A DNA stretch of 61,675 bases, taken from positions 1 through 61,675 of the forward strand of contig CAMZKE010000006.1 in NCBI GenBank assembly GCA_947311115.1, read 5' to 3'. Under the pieces are notes generated by a model, which was given only the letters and a program-made list of their open reading frames with translations, had not been told where the DNA came from and did no database searches. Shown here one piece after another: positions 26,327-34,261 of this stretch. How positions within the stretch are numbered: position 1 is the stretch's first letter; each line of letters begins with the position of its first letter. This DNA is from an uncultured Bacteroidales bacterium. GTDB lineage: Bacteria; Bacteroidota; Bacteroidia; Bacteroidales; JAFGXI01. The position numbers and the translations under genes were made by a program.

Positions 26327-26896
26327 TTACATTTTAAAAGTTAATCCTATTTTAGCATAAGAAATTGCATTATAACCACCACCAAGTTCTGCAAAAAAAC
26401 CAAAATTATCAGATGTCATTATTCTTGCTCCGGCAAATACTGTTTGATAAATACCTACATAATTTGAATAATCAGAATAATACCCCTTTTCAGAACTCCA
26501 GTCAATCCAATTACTGTCGTGAGAAATCATTCTAAAACCACCGCTAACACCTGCATATAAATCATATTTAGGGTTGCCAAAAACATGTAAATGCCAAGCA
26601 GCTCTAAATCCTACAGATAAATGATTTTTTATTCCTGCATCCGAATACCAATAATTAGACATCGCCCAAGTACCTAACTTATACTCTGCTTCACCACCAA
26701 AGGATACAATACCAACTTCGCCTGTAGGTATAACCCCAACTTCACCACTAAAATTTATTGAAGGAATAAAACCATAACTAGATACCAATCCTAATCCTAA
26801 ATTAAACATTTTATCACCTTTGTTTAATACTTCTTGTCCTTTTACAGAAAAAAAAGTAAACATTGCTATCGCAATTAATAAAACAGTTTTTCTCAT
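26327..26896 (-). CDS. Small outer-membrane beta-barrel protein
   Basis: 189 residues. A signal peptide (residues 1-20, FFSVKGQ) is followed by alternating amphipathic strands (FNLGLGLVSSYGFIPSINFSGE, VGFRAAWHLHVFG, YAGVSGGFRMI) typical of an eight-stranded porin-like barrel. It ends AKIGLTFKM, a penultimate-aromatic outer-membrane end. Eight-strand barrels in this phylum rarely have known functions. Bordered by its own promoter (26931) and terminator (26277), so monocistronic. Confidence 0.75.
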   Translation of the reverse strand: MRKTVLLIAIAMFTFFSVKGQEVLNKGDKMFNLGLGLVSSYGFIPSINFSGEVGVIPTGEVGIVSFGGEAEYKLGTWAMSNYWYSDAGIKNHLSVGFRAAWHLHVFGNPKYDLYAGVSGGFRMISHDSNWIDWSSEKGYYSDYSNYVGIYQTVFAGARIMTSDNFGFFAELGGGYNAISYAKIGLTFKM

Positions 26897-26930
26897 TTTT
26901 TATACTTTTTAATGTTTATATTATTTTTAG

Positions 26931-26938
26931 CAAAAGTA
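26931..26938 (-). promoter_or_regulatory. -7 box TACTTTTG of the small barrel gene
   Basis: Minus-strand TACTTTTG, 34 nt before ATG 26896; no -33 TTG at the ideal distance. Confidence 0.5.
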
Positions 26939-27078
26939 TTTAAACTTTTATTGTATTTGTTTTAGTATTTTTAATAGTTGTTAACAATATTGTGTTAAGA
27001 TTAACAAAAGAAAAAAAAGTTGTGATGTGCTTAATATTTTTGCACAAAGACTAATTCGTAATTACATAAGCTGTTTAG

Positions 27079-27086
27079 TATATTTG
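27079..27086 (+). promoter_or_regulatory. -7 box TATATTTG upstream of tamB
   Basis: TAnnTTTG match. A second candidate TATTTTTG is at 27035-27042. Transcription from either would include the in-frame codons upstream of the TTG at 27170 that encode the missing part of the membrane anchor. Confidence 0.4.
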
Positions 27087-27169
27087 TAAATTATATAAAT
27101 AGAATTATAAAAAAGACATTTAACATATTACTTAAATTTTTAAAATGGAGTGTTATTAGCATTTTATTA

Positions 27170-30100
27170 TTGCTTTTAATATTTATTTCTGTAATACTAT
27201 ATTCAGGTACACAAACCGCTGTTGTCAAATATATTTTATCGGATATTAGCAAAAAAACTAATCACGAACTCACTATAGATAAAATAGATATAAGTATAAC
27301 AAAAGGATTAATAATTAATAATATTTTTATAGAAGATGTAAACAACGACACACTTTTATACGCAAATAAATTAAAAGTAAATTTTAATTTACTCAATTAT
27401 TTTTCAGATAAACTAAGTATAACAAAACTAGAATTAAGTAATGCCAATGTTAAAATAACAAGCAATAACGATAGTATTTTCAACTTTCAATACCTTATTA
27501 ATGAATTTCCGGATACTAATGCAATATTAGCACCTAAAAAAGATACAACAAATACAGAAATACCAATAAATTTGAACAATGTTGATATAACTTTAGATAA
27601 TGTAAATTTTATTTTTTCGAGTATAACAAGTGGTATTGATTTACAAGTTAGAAATTTTGATTTACTATTAAATACTGACTCAATAGATATTTTAAAAATG
27701 AAATATTTCGCCGATAACATTAATATAAAAAATGCAAATATTGATATAAATTTATTTGACACCCCACCCTCCGAATACGTATCTGATTCATCAAAATTAA
27801 TTTTAAATGTTGGTGCAAACAAAATTGATTTAGCTAATATTAAATTCACTTTAAATGATGTAACCGACAGTATGCACATTTATACTAAAGTTGATAACGG
27901 AAAAATTTACCCAAAATTAGTTGACATTCCAAATCAAAAAATTACTGCTAACAGTATTTTTATTGATAATGCTAAAACTACAATTACTTTTAATAAAAAA
28001 GGACATGCTCAGGACACAACAGATATTACCAATAATGATGTATTGAGAATAATACCTCAAATTGATTGGTACTTTGCTTGCAATAGAATAGATTTTAAAG
28101 ACTCGTACTTCTCGTTAGATGACAAGTTTACAAAAGATACAAATAGTGTTTTTGATTATAATCATTTTTTTGCGTCAAAAATAAATGCATCTATTAAAAA
28201 TGCAAAAATGAATAACGATACAATAACAGGAGAAATAAATAACTTATCCACAATAACAAATAATAACTACCAACTAAAACAATTTAAAGGAGAAGCTATA
28301 ATAAAAAAGAACAGTATCAATCTAAACAACTTCTATATTTCTGCAAACAATACAAATACAAATGGGAACATAGACATACATTATAAATCTTTTAATAATT
28401 TTATTAATAATAATTTTGAAATAGATACAGCAAATATTCTAATAAACGAGAGCCAATTTAGCTTAAATGATATTAACTATTTTTATAAAATTGACACAAT
28501 AGAATACCTGAAAAATAGTATTTCAAATGATATTTTTCTTGCAACAAACATAAGCGGCAATAAAAATAAATTAATTTTAAGAAACACAAATATCAATTTC
28601 CTTTCGAATAGTTCTTTATTTTTTAACGGAGAAATATTTAATTACACAAATACTGATAGTATTAAATTTAATTCAGATATTAAACTATTTAAAACAACTA
28701 AAGATGATTTACTTATATTTTTTAGCGACTCAGTAAAATTACCGGAATACGTACTTGCTACCGGAAAGTTATTTTACTCTAACGATAGTATAGGGAGTAA
28801 GTTTAATATTAAATCAGAAATTGGCGAAAGCAATTTAAGTGCTAATATTATAAACAACAGATATAATATCAATTTAGAATTAATAAATAATAATTTTACC
28901 AACTTATTAGATTCTGCATCTGTAAAAAATGTAAATCTAACAGCTAAGCTAACAGGAAACGGATTTAATATTAATAACGAATTATTAATTAATATGGTTA
29001 TTGATAGTATTAATATAAACAATGATGATTTAAAAGATATTAAATTAAAAGCAACAGGTTCTGAAAAAGGATATAATTTAACATTAACATCTAATAATAA
29101 GGATTTTGATTTAAGTTTAGAATCAAATATACTTTACAAAGATTCAATTTTAATTGCAAACATTAACTCTAAAATAAATAATATTTCGCTAAACAAATTA
29201 GGTTTTATTAAAGAAAGAAACAATATTTCTTTAAACTTAAAAGCCGATATTTTAGCTAATAACGATTCAAATTTAACAACAAATATAAACATTAGTGATT
29301 TTACTAATATTGGCAACCAAAACATTTCTCATATTAGTTTTATTAATTCAGAAATAGAAGTTTCTGATTCAATTTCTAAAATAAATATAAACTCTGATAT
29401 AATAAACTGTAGAATTAACAGCAATTACAATTTAATTAAATCGAAGGATATATTTACATCAATATTCAATAATTACTTTGCAAATACAGACACGAATTTT
29501 ATTAACAAAGAACTTAACTACGATATCAGAATTAATGATAAAAACCTTGTAAAATCTAATTTAATAGATGGCTTAAAATTTATTGACAGCTCTCCTACAA
29601 CAGGTAATATTTCATCTACAAATAACGAGATAAACCTTAATAGCAAAATAAACCGTTTAATTTACGAAGACTATCAGCTTGATACATTTACAATAAAAAT
29701 AGAAAGCATAGATTCTCTAATTAAATATAATTTAAATTTAAAATCATTAACACTTTACGATAGTTTAAAAGTTGATTTACTTTCGGCTAAAGGAATAATA
29801 TCAAACGACACAGCAACATTTATTTTCACGAATAAAGAAAAAGAAGAAATTAAATATAATATAGGACTTTATTATAGCTCTATAAACGATACATTATCGT
29901 ATTTTGGCACATTACCCAATTTAATTATAGATTCCTTGCGTTTTGACACAAAAAGAGAAAATAGAGTTTTAATAGGTAAGGATTATTTCAAAATAGAACA
30001 CTTCGAGCTAAAAAACAAAGAGCAAATGGTATATATAGCACCATCAAAAAGCATAAACGAATTAAAAATAGATATCAAAAATATAAACCTGCATCAATTT

Positions 30101-32014
30101 TCAGGAAAATACATTTATAAACGAGATTTAATTTCGGGATTATTAAATGGTAATATTACATACAATACAAATGGATTATTTTCGAGTAATTTAGTTTTTT
30201 CAAACTTGAGTATTTTTGAAGAAAAACAAGGAAAGCTTAATATTAAACTAAACTCAACTAAAAGTGATAAAAATTTTGAAATAAATCTTGCAGACAATAA
30301 CAGTTTAATAAACATAGTAGGTAAATTAGTTACTATAAATAAAAATATTAGCCCATCGTTTAATTTAGAACTTAAAAACTTTGAGATTAATAAATTTCAT
30401 TTTTTCTTAAAAAACACTTTTAAAACACTTGAAGGAAAGCTTAATGGTAATTTAGCATATAACACAAATTCAAAAAATAAAAAACTATCAGGTATAATTG
30501 GTTTTAACAATGTTAAATTCAGGTCAAAACTTAGAAATAGCATATTATACATAAACAATCAAACAATAAAAGTGAGCAACAACAACCTAAGCTTAAATAA
30601 TTTTTCAATTCGAGATTCATTAAACAACACATTTATTGTTTCGGGTAAAATTAAAAATCTATCGTTAAACAACTACAACTTAGATTTAAAAATGGATATT
30701 AAGGATTTTTTAATTTTTGATATTATTGATAACGGAGAAACACCCTTATACGGAAAACTAATTCTTGATAATAAATCGACAATAACAGGAAACAAGAATA
30801 AAATAATAATTGATTCTTATATAAAATTAAAAAATGGTTCTGAACTTACCTATGTATATCCTCAAAACAAATTAGCCGACGAAATTAGTACCGATGGTAT
30901 TGTTGAATTTAACACCGAAGACATTGACAACTACATAGAACAAAGCCTTGATACAATAGCTAAAGATTGGATATCGTTATTTGAAGTAAATTCAACAATA
31001 AAAATTGATAAAAACACAAAATTTAATTTAATATTTGATAAAAACTCAGGCGAAGGGCTTAATATTGAAGGTGGTGCTAACCTAAAATTAAACATAAGTG
31101 ATAACGGTATTATTAATTTAGCAGGTAATTATATTGTTGAAAAAGGCTCTTATGATATTTCTTACTATAATATTGTAGGCCGTAAATTTAAAATTTTAAA
31201 AGGCTCCAAAATAATATGGAGTGGCAACCCTTATAATCCGGTATCAGATTTAACTGCCGAATACAAAGTTAAAGCTCACCCATATCCTTTAATGTTAAAT
31301 ACAACCAACAGTTCAACTGCCGAATTAAATAAATACAAAACAGCAGAAACTTTTTATGTTTCACTAAATATATCAAAAGAACTCTTAAATCCGGAAATGA
31401 GATTTAAAATAATATATCCCAGACTAAGCGAAAACACAAATAACCCTGAAGTTAGGGCTAGAATAAACCAAATAAACGAAGACGAAGCACAAGTTAATAA
31501 ACAAGCACTTTCTTTACTTGTAATAGGTGGTTTTGTTACCGATGACGGAAACTATGTAGATGGTGGAAATACTATTGTTAATAGTAGCGTTAGCAGCATA
31601 CTAACAGGACAATTAAATAGTATATCAGATAAATATTTAAAGAATATTGATTTTGATGTTGATGTAAACAGTAGGTCAAATTACAATTCGGCAGGTAATA
31701 TTGACAATACTCAAACAGACGTAAAATTAAAAGTGAAAAAATATTTATTTAAAAACAGAGTTGTATTAGAAGTTGCAGGAGGTGTAACAGTAAACGAAAA
31801 CAATTCAAATGCAACTAATAACGCTGGTTTACAAGATGCAGCAGTAGAATATTTAATAACTGAAGATGGCAAATACAAAATACGTGCATTTAGCCAAAAA
31901 GACTACAGTACAATAAATCATGATGTACAACAAACCGGTGTTTCTTTTGTTTTTACTACCGATTTTGATAGAGTAAAAGATTTATTCAAGAAAACTAATA
32001 TTGAAGAAGAATAA
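27170..32014 (+). CDS. tamB: TamB-like translocation and assembly module protein
   Basis: 1614 residues from TTG 27170. TamB spans the periplasm as a long hydrophobic beta groove and is thought to move phospholipid or help barrel insertion between inner and outer membranes. Seen here: an N-terminal hydrophobic anchor, about 1100 residues of beta-rich, Asn-rich repeats, then the conserved C-terminal TamB domain (KIDKNTKFNLIFDKNSGEG, IVEKGSYDISYYNIVGRKF, then EARA-like NPEVRARINQ and LSLLVIGGFV). The chosen start clips the anchor: the frame continues upstream without a stop to 27062 and encodes KKTFNILLKFLKWS plus the rest of the helix, but contains no ATG, GTG or TTG there. The true start may be a non-standard ATT (27104) or ATA (27107). 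It is followed 12 nt later by a lasso-B2-like gene. Confidence 0.88.
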   Translation: MLLIFISVILYSGTQTAVVKYILSDISKKTNHELTIDKIDISITKGLIINNIFIEDVNNDTLLYANKLKVNFNLLNYFSDKLSITKLELSNANVKITSNNDSIFNFQYLINEFPDTNAILAPKKDTTNTEIPINLNNVDITLDNVNFIFSSITSGIDLQVRNFDLLLNTDSIDILKMKYFADNINIKNANIDINLFDTPPSEYVSDSSKLILNVGANKIDLANIKFTLNDVTDSMHIYTKVDNGKIYPKLVDIPNQKITANSIFIDNAKTTITFNKKGHAQDTTDITNNDVLRIIPQIDWYFACNRIDFKDSYFSLDDKFTKDTNSVFDYNHFFASKINASIKNAKMNNDTITGEINNLSTITNNNYQLKQFKGEAIIKKNSINLNNFYISANNTNTNGNIDIHYKSFNNFINNNFEIDTANILINESQFSLNDINYFYKIDTIEYLKNSISNDIFLATNISGNKNKLILRNTNINFLSNSSLFFNGEIFNYTNTDSIKFNSDIKLFKTTKDDLLIFFSDSVKLPEYVLATGKLFYSNDSIGSKFNIKSEIGESNLSANIINNRYNINLELINNNFTNLLDSASVKNVNLTAKLTGNGFNINNELLINMVIDSININNDDLKDIKLKATGSEKGYNLTLTSNNKDFDLSLESNILYKDSILIANINSKINNISLNKLGFIKERNNISLNLKADILANNDSNLTTNINISDFTNIGNQNISHISFINSEIEVSDSISKININSDIINCRINSNYNLIKSKDIFTSIFNNYFANTDTNFINKELNYDIRINDKNLVKSNLIDGLKFIDSSPTTGNISSTNNEINLNSKINRLIYEDYQLDTFTIKIESIDSLIKYNLNLKSLTLYDSLKVDLLSAKGIISNDTATFIFTNKEKEEIKYNIGLYYSSINDTLSYFGTLPNLIIDSLRFDTKRENRVLIGKDYFKIEHFELKNKEQMVYIAPSKSINELKIDIKNINLHQFSGKYIYKRDLISGLLNGNITYNTNGLFSSNLVFSNLSIFEEKQGKLNIKLNSTKSDKNFEINLADNNSLINIVGKLVTINKNISPSFNLELKNFEINKFHFFLKNTFKTLEGKLNGNLAYNTNSKNKKLSGIIGFNNVKFRSKLRNSILYINNQTIKVSNNNLSLNNFSIRDSLNNTFIVSGKIKNLSLNNYNLDLKMDIKDFLIFDIIDNGETPLYGKLILDNKSTITGNKNKIIIDSYIKLKNGSELTYVYPQNKLADEISTDGIVEFNTEDIDNYIEQSLDTIAKDWISLFEVNSTIKIDKNTKFNLIFDKNSGEGLNIEGGANLKLNISDNGIINLAGNYIVEKGSYDISYYNIVGRKFKILKGSKIIWSGNPYNPVSDLTAEYKVKAHPYPLMLNTTNSSTAELNKYKTAETFYVSLNISKELLNPEMRFKIIYPRLSENTNNPEVRARINQINEDEAQVNKQALSLLVIGGFVTDDGNYVDGGNTIVNSSVSSILTGQLNSISDKYLKNIDFDVDVNSRSNYNSAGNIDNTQTDVKLKVKKYLFKNRVVLEVAGGVTVNENNSNATNNAGLQDAAVEYLITEDGKYKIRAFSQKDYSTINHDVQQTGVSFVFTTDFDRVKDLFKKTNIEEE

Positions 32015-32026
32015 CAAAAATAAATA

Positions 32027-32458
32027 ATGATATCTTTATTAAAAAAATACCGACTACTTTCAAAAGCCGATAAAAAGCTTTTAATTAAAACATACATAAC
32101 ATCTATAAAAGTACGATTTTATATAAAATTTTATAAAATGCCTAGTTATATTCATCTACTTGGGAAAAAATCAGAAAAAACCACCTCAAATAAATTTGAT
32201 GACGAAAAAGTAAAACTAATAATAAAAAATGTAAAAATTGTTAGTAGAAACTCTTTTTGGCGTACTAAATGCTTTGAAGAAGCATTAAATACAAAATTGC
32301 AATTAAAAAATCAAAATATTGAATCAACAATATATTTTGGTGTTAAAAAGAATAAAGAAAATAATCTTGACGCACACGCTTGGTTAAAAATTGGTGATGT
32401 TTGTATTATTGGTTGTAATAATATCGATAAATATACAATTACCGAATACTTTACTTAA
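32027..32458 (+). CDS. Stand-alone lasso-peptide B2-like transglutaminase-fold protein
   Basis: 143 residues matching the family annotated 'lasso peptide biosynthesis B2 protein' (McjB C-terminal, transglutaminase-like core). The N-terminal helical part (1-65) matches the extension of such proteins. Catalytic candidates are Cys82 (TKCFEEALN) and His117 (DAHAWLKIG), with Asp124 a possible third residue. In true lasso clusters this cysteine protease removes the leader peptide and works with an asparagine synthetase-like C protein and a leader-binding B1/RRE. None of those, nor a precursor peptide, is visible near. It follows tamB by 12 nt, so it is co-transcribed, and probably does something other than lasso maturation. 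Confidence 0.72.
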   Translation: MISLLKKYRLLSKADKKLLIKTYITSIKVRFYIKFYKMPSYIHLLGKKSEKTTSNKFDDEKVKLIIKNVKIVSRNSFWRTKCFEEALNTKLQLKNQNIESTIYFGVKKNKENNLDAHAWLKIGDVCIIGCNNIDKYTITEYFT

Positions 32459-32480
32459 CAAAAAACTTTTGGAAATAAAA

Positions 32481-32580
32481 GAGGGTAAGCTACTTACATC
32501 GCACCGCTACAACCACCTACCCTTGCTACCTTCCGGTCCTGGGGGAATTCAGTAGGAGCTGGTCGTATAAGACTTACCCA
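32481..32580 (-). ncRNA. ffs: Signal recognition particle RNA (4.5S-type, small)
   Basis: On the minus strand the sequence holds the universal SRP Alu-less hairpin: CCAGGACCGGAAGGTAGCAA, i.e. the GGAA tetraloop with the conserved asymmetric loops that bind Ffh. The ends GGGTAAG and CTTACCC pair to close a rod of about 100 nt, the expected bacterial size. A full promoter (-33 TTG, 19-nt spacer, TATTTTTG) starts just upstream, and a T-rich stretch follows the closing stem. It lies antisense in the gap between the lasso-B2-like and OmpA-family genes. Confidence 0.95.
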
Positions 32581-32584
32581 GCCA

Positions 32585-32614
32585 CAAAAATATAGAATAA
32601 ACACATATATCCAA
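32585..32614 (-). promoter_or_regulatory. Promoter of SRP RNA (-33 TTG, -7 TATTTTTG)
   Basis: Minus strand: TTG (32612-32614), 19-nt spacer, TATTTTTG (32585-32592), then transcription from about 32580. This is the textbook Bacteroidota promoter layout and one of the cleanest in the window. Confidence 0.8.
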
Positions 32615-32764
32615 AAAAAAATACATCTATTTATAAAATAAAATTACAAGGCTTACACACACCTGATTTACTACACATTACAAAACAAAAAAATAATATT
32701 TTTTATTTTCCCAAAGTATTTTAGATAAAAAAAATGTAAATTAGTGGCTTTAAAACAAAGCAAA

Positions 32765-33451
32765 ATGAAAAAAACAATAAGCTTATTTTTAATATTATTA
32801 TCTTTTTTAGGATATAGTCAGGCATTAAAACCTACCGAAACAAAAGCATTGTTAAACTTTTTAGTAACCGATTTAGACGGTTTCCCCAGAAACAAAGAAA
32901 CAGTTATTGCCGAAGATATAACATCGCATATCGAATATACTGCAATAACAAACGAAAATGGCAAATGCGGAGTTTTAGTTCCAAAAGGGAAAAAATATAA
33001 AATTAAATACCTCGATTTAATAGAAAAAACAAATTACTCCAATTTTTCAGTACCAAATAAATTTGGACTAATGAGTTTTAATATTCAGATAAAATTTGAG
33101 CCATCGAAAAAAATAGATGTAAAAGCTATTGAATTTAAAAAAGGGACAGCTAATTTAACCATGAAAGCAACCGATTATTTAGATTCAATATCTGATATTT
33201 TAAAAAACAATAAACTAAAAATAGAAATTGTTTCGCATACCGATAATCTTTTAAGCAAAGAAGAAGCCTTAAAACTAACACAAAACAGAGTTAAAACAAT
33301 AAAAAACTACCTAATAGAAAAAGGTGTACCTCAAACTAAACTACAAACAAAAGGTCTTGGCTCATCAGAACCTATTACAGACAATAAAACACCCGAAGCA
33401 CGAAAGAAAAACAACAGAATTGAGTTTAGAATAAAGCAACAATATTATTAA
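32765..33451 (+). CDS. OmpA-family peptidoglycan-binding protein
   Basis: 228 residues from ATG 32765, whose next residues are a good signal peptide (LILLSFLGYSQ); the upstream in-frame GTG at 32744 adds seven residues that do not fit one. Residues about 25-110 look like a small beta-sandwich (carboxypeptidase-regulatory type: LNFLVTDLDGFPRNKETV). The C-terminal OmpA/MotB domain (about 120-226) has KIDVKAIEFKKGTANLT, IEIVSHTDN, NRVKTIKNYLIEKG and KNNRIEFRI, the residues that bind diaminopimelate in peptidoglycan. Anchors the outer membrane or an envelope complex to the wall. Stands alone ahead of the polysaccharide export genes. Confidence 0.88.
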   Translation: MKKTISLFLILLSFLGYSQALKPTETKALLNFLVTDLDGFPRNKETVIAEDITSHIEYTAITNENGKCGVLVPKGKKYKIKYLDLIEKTNYSNFSVPNKFGLMSFNIQIKFEPSKKIDVKAIEFKKGTANLTMKATDYLDSISDILKNNKLKIEIVSHTDNLLSKEEALKLTQNRVKTIKNYLIEKGVPQTKLQTKGLGSSEPITDNKTPEARKKNNRIEFRIKQQYY

Positions 33452-33487
33452 TAGACCCTCAATACCCTTACTATTAAGTTTATTTGG

Positions 33488-33517
33488 TTGTAAATTATCA
33501 ATTATTAATTATCTTTG
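33488..33517 (+). promoter_or_regulatory. Promoter of the Wza/Wzc unit (-33 TTG, -7 TATCTTTG)
   Basis: TTG at 33488-33490, 19-nt spacer, TATCTTTG at 33510-33517, then ATG 33526 only 8 nt later. Near-leaderless transcript. It fixes the start of the lipoprotein gene at 33526 and excludes the upstream in-frame TTG at 33484. Confidence 0.75.
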
Positions 33518-33525
33518 TTAATAAT

Positions 33526-34260
33526 ATGAGAAAAATACTTTTTTACATTATAATTATTTTAGCCTTTGCATCGTGCAAAACATTAGATTCTAGCAGAATG
33601 TTTGACACTCCAAACAGTTATAATTATAGCGAATTCAAGCCTCTTGTTAAAGAATATACTATAAAACCTTTTGATGAACTAGATGTAAAAGTATATACAA
33701 ATAATGGTGATAAACTTATAGATTTTGAAAATACAAGTACACAACAAGTTAAATCAGTAATAACATATAATGTTGAGTACGATGGAAAAGTAAAACTCCC
33801 TACATTAAGCAGAATTAACCTTTCCGGATTAACCATTCGCGAAGCAGAACAAAAATTAGAAACCGAATATAAAAAGTATTTTAGAGACCCTTTTGTTGTT
33901 CTATCAGTAGTAAATCGACGGGTAATTGTATTTTCATCGGGAAGTACTAAAGGTTCGGTTATTTATATGAAAAACGACAACTACACATTAATTGAAGCAT
34001 TAGCTGATGCAGGAGGTATTTCAGGTTTTAGCAAAGCATACAAAATAAAATTATTACGTGGCGATTTAAACAACCCTGAAGTTTTCCTTTTTAAACTAAG
34101 AAAATTGGAGGATATGAAAAATGTTAATTTTTTATTACGTTCAAACGATATTATATACGTTGAAGCAAGACCAAGATATGCATCTAAATTTTTAATTGAA
34201 ATAGCACCTTATTTAACTCTATTTACTACAATGTTAACTATTTACGCTTTAGTAAAATAA
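33526..34260 (+). CDS. Polysaccharide export lipoprotein (Wza-like, SLBB)
   Basis: 244 residues starting with a lipoprotein signal peptide (FASCK, Cys17 lipidated). Residues about 45-130 form the poly-export domain (IKPFDELDVKVYTNNGD ... SGLTIREAEQKLETEYKKYF), followed by an SLBB domain (VVNRRVIVFSSG, NYTLIEALADAGGISGFSKAYKI). A C-terminal helix (about 221-241) is the transmembrane segment used in outer-membrane Wza rings. Forms the outer-membrane pore for capsule or exopolysaccharide. The Wzc gene starts 1 nt after its stop, so the two are translationally coupled. Confidence 0.9.
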   Translation: MRKILFYIIIILAFASCKTLDSSRMFDTPNSYNYSEFKPLVKEYTIKPFDELDVKVYTNNGDKLIDFENTSTQQVKSVITYNVEYDGKVKLPTLSRINLSGLTIREAEQKLETEYKKYFRDPFVVLSVVNRRVIVFSSGSTKGSVIYMKNDNYTLIEALADAGGISGFSKAYKIKLLRGDLNNPEVFLFKLRKLEDMKNVNFLLRSNDIIYVEARPRYASKFLIEIAPYLTLFTTMLTIYALVK

Positions 34261-34261
34261 T

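Noticed and set aside
32027-32458. Calling the locus a lasso-peptide biosynthetic cluster
   Set aside because: Only a B2-like protein is present; precursor, B1/RRE and C proteins are missing.
32481-32580. Possible lasso or RiPP precursor next to the B2-like gene
   Set aside because: The bases form SRP RNA on the minus strand, with tetraloop, closing stem and promoter; no small ORF with a leader/core layout was seen.
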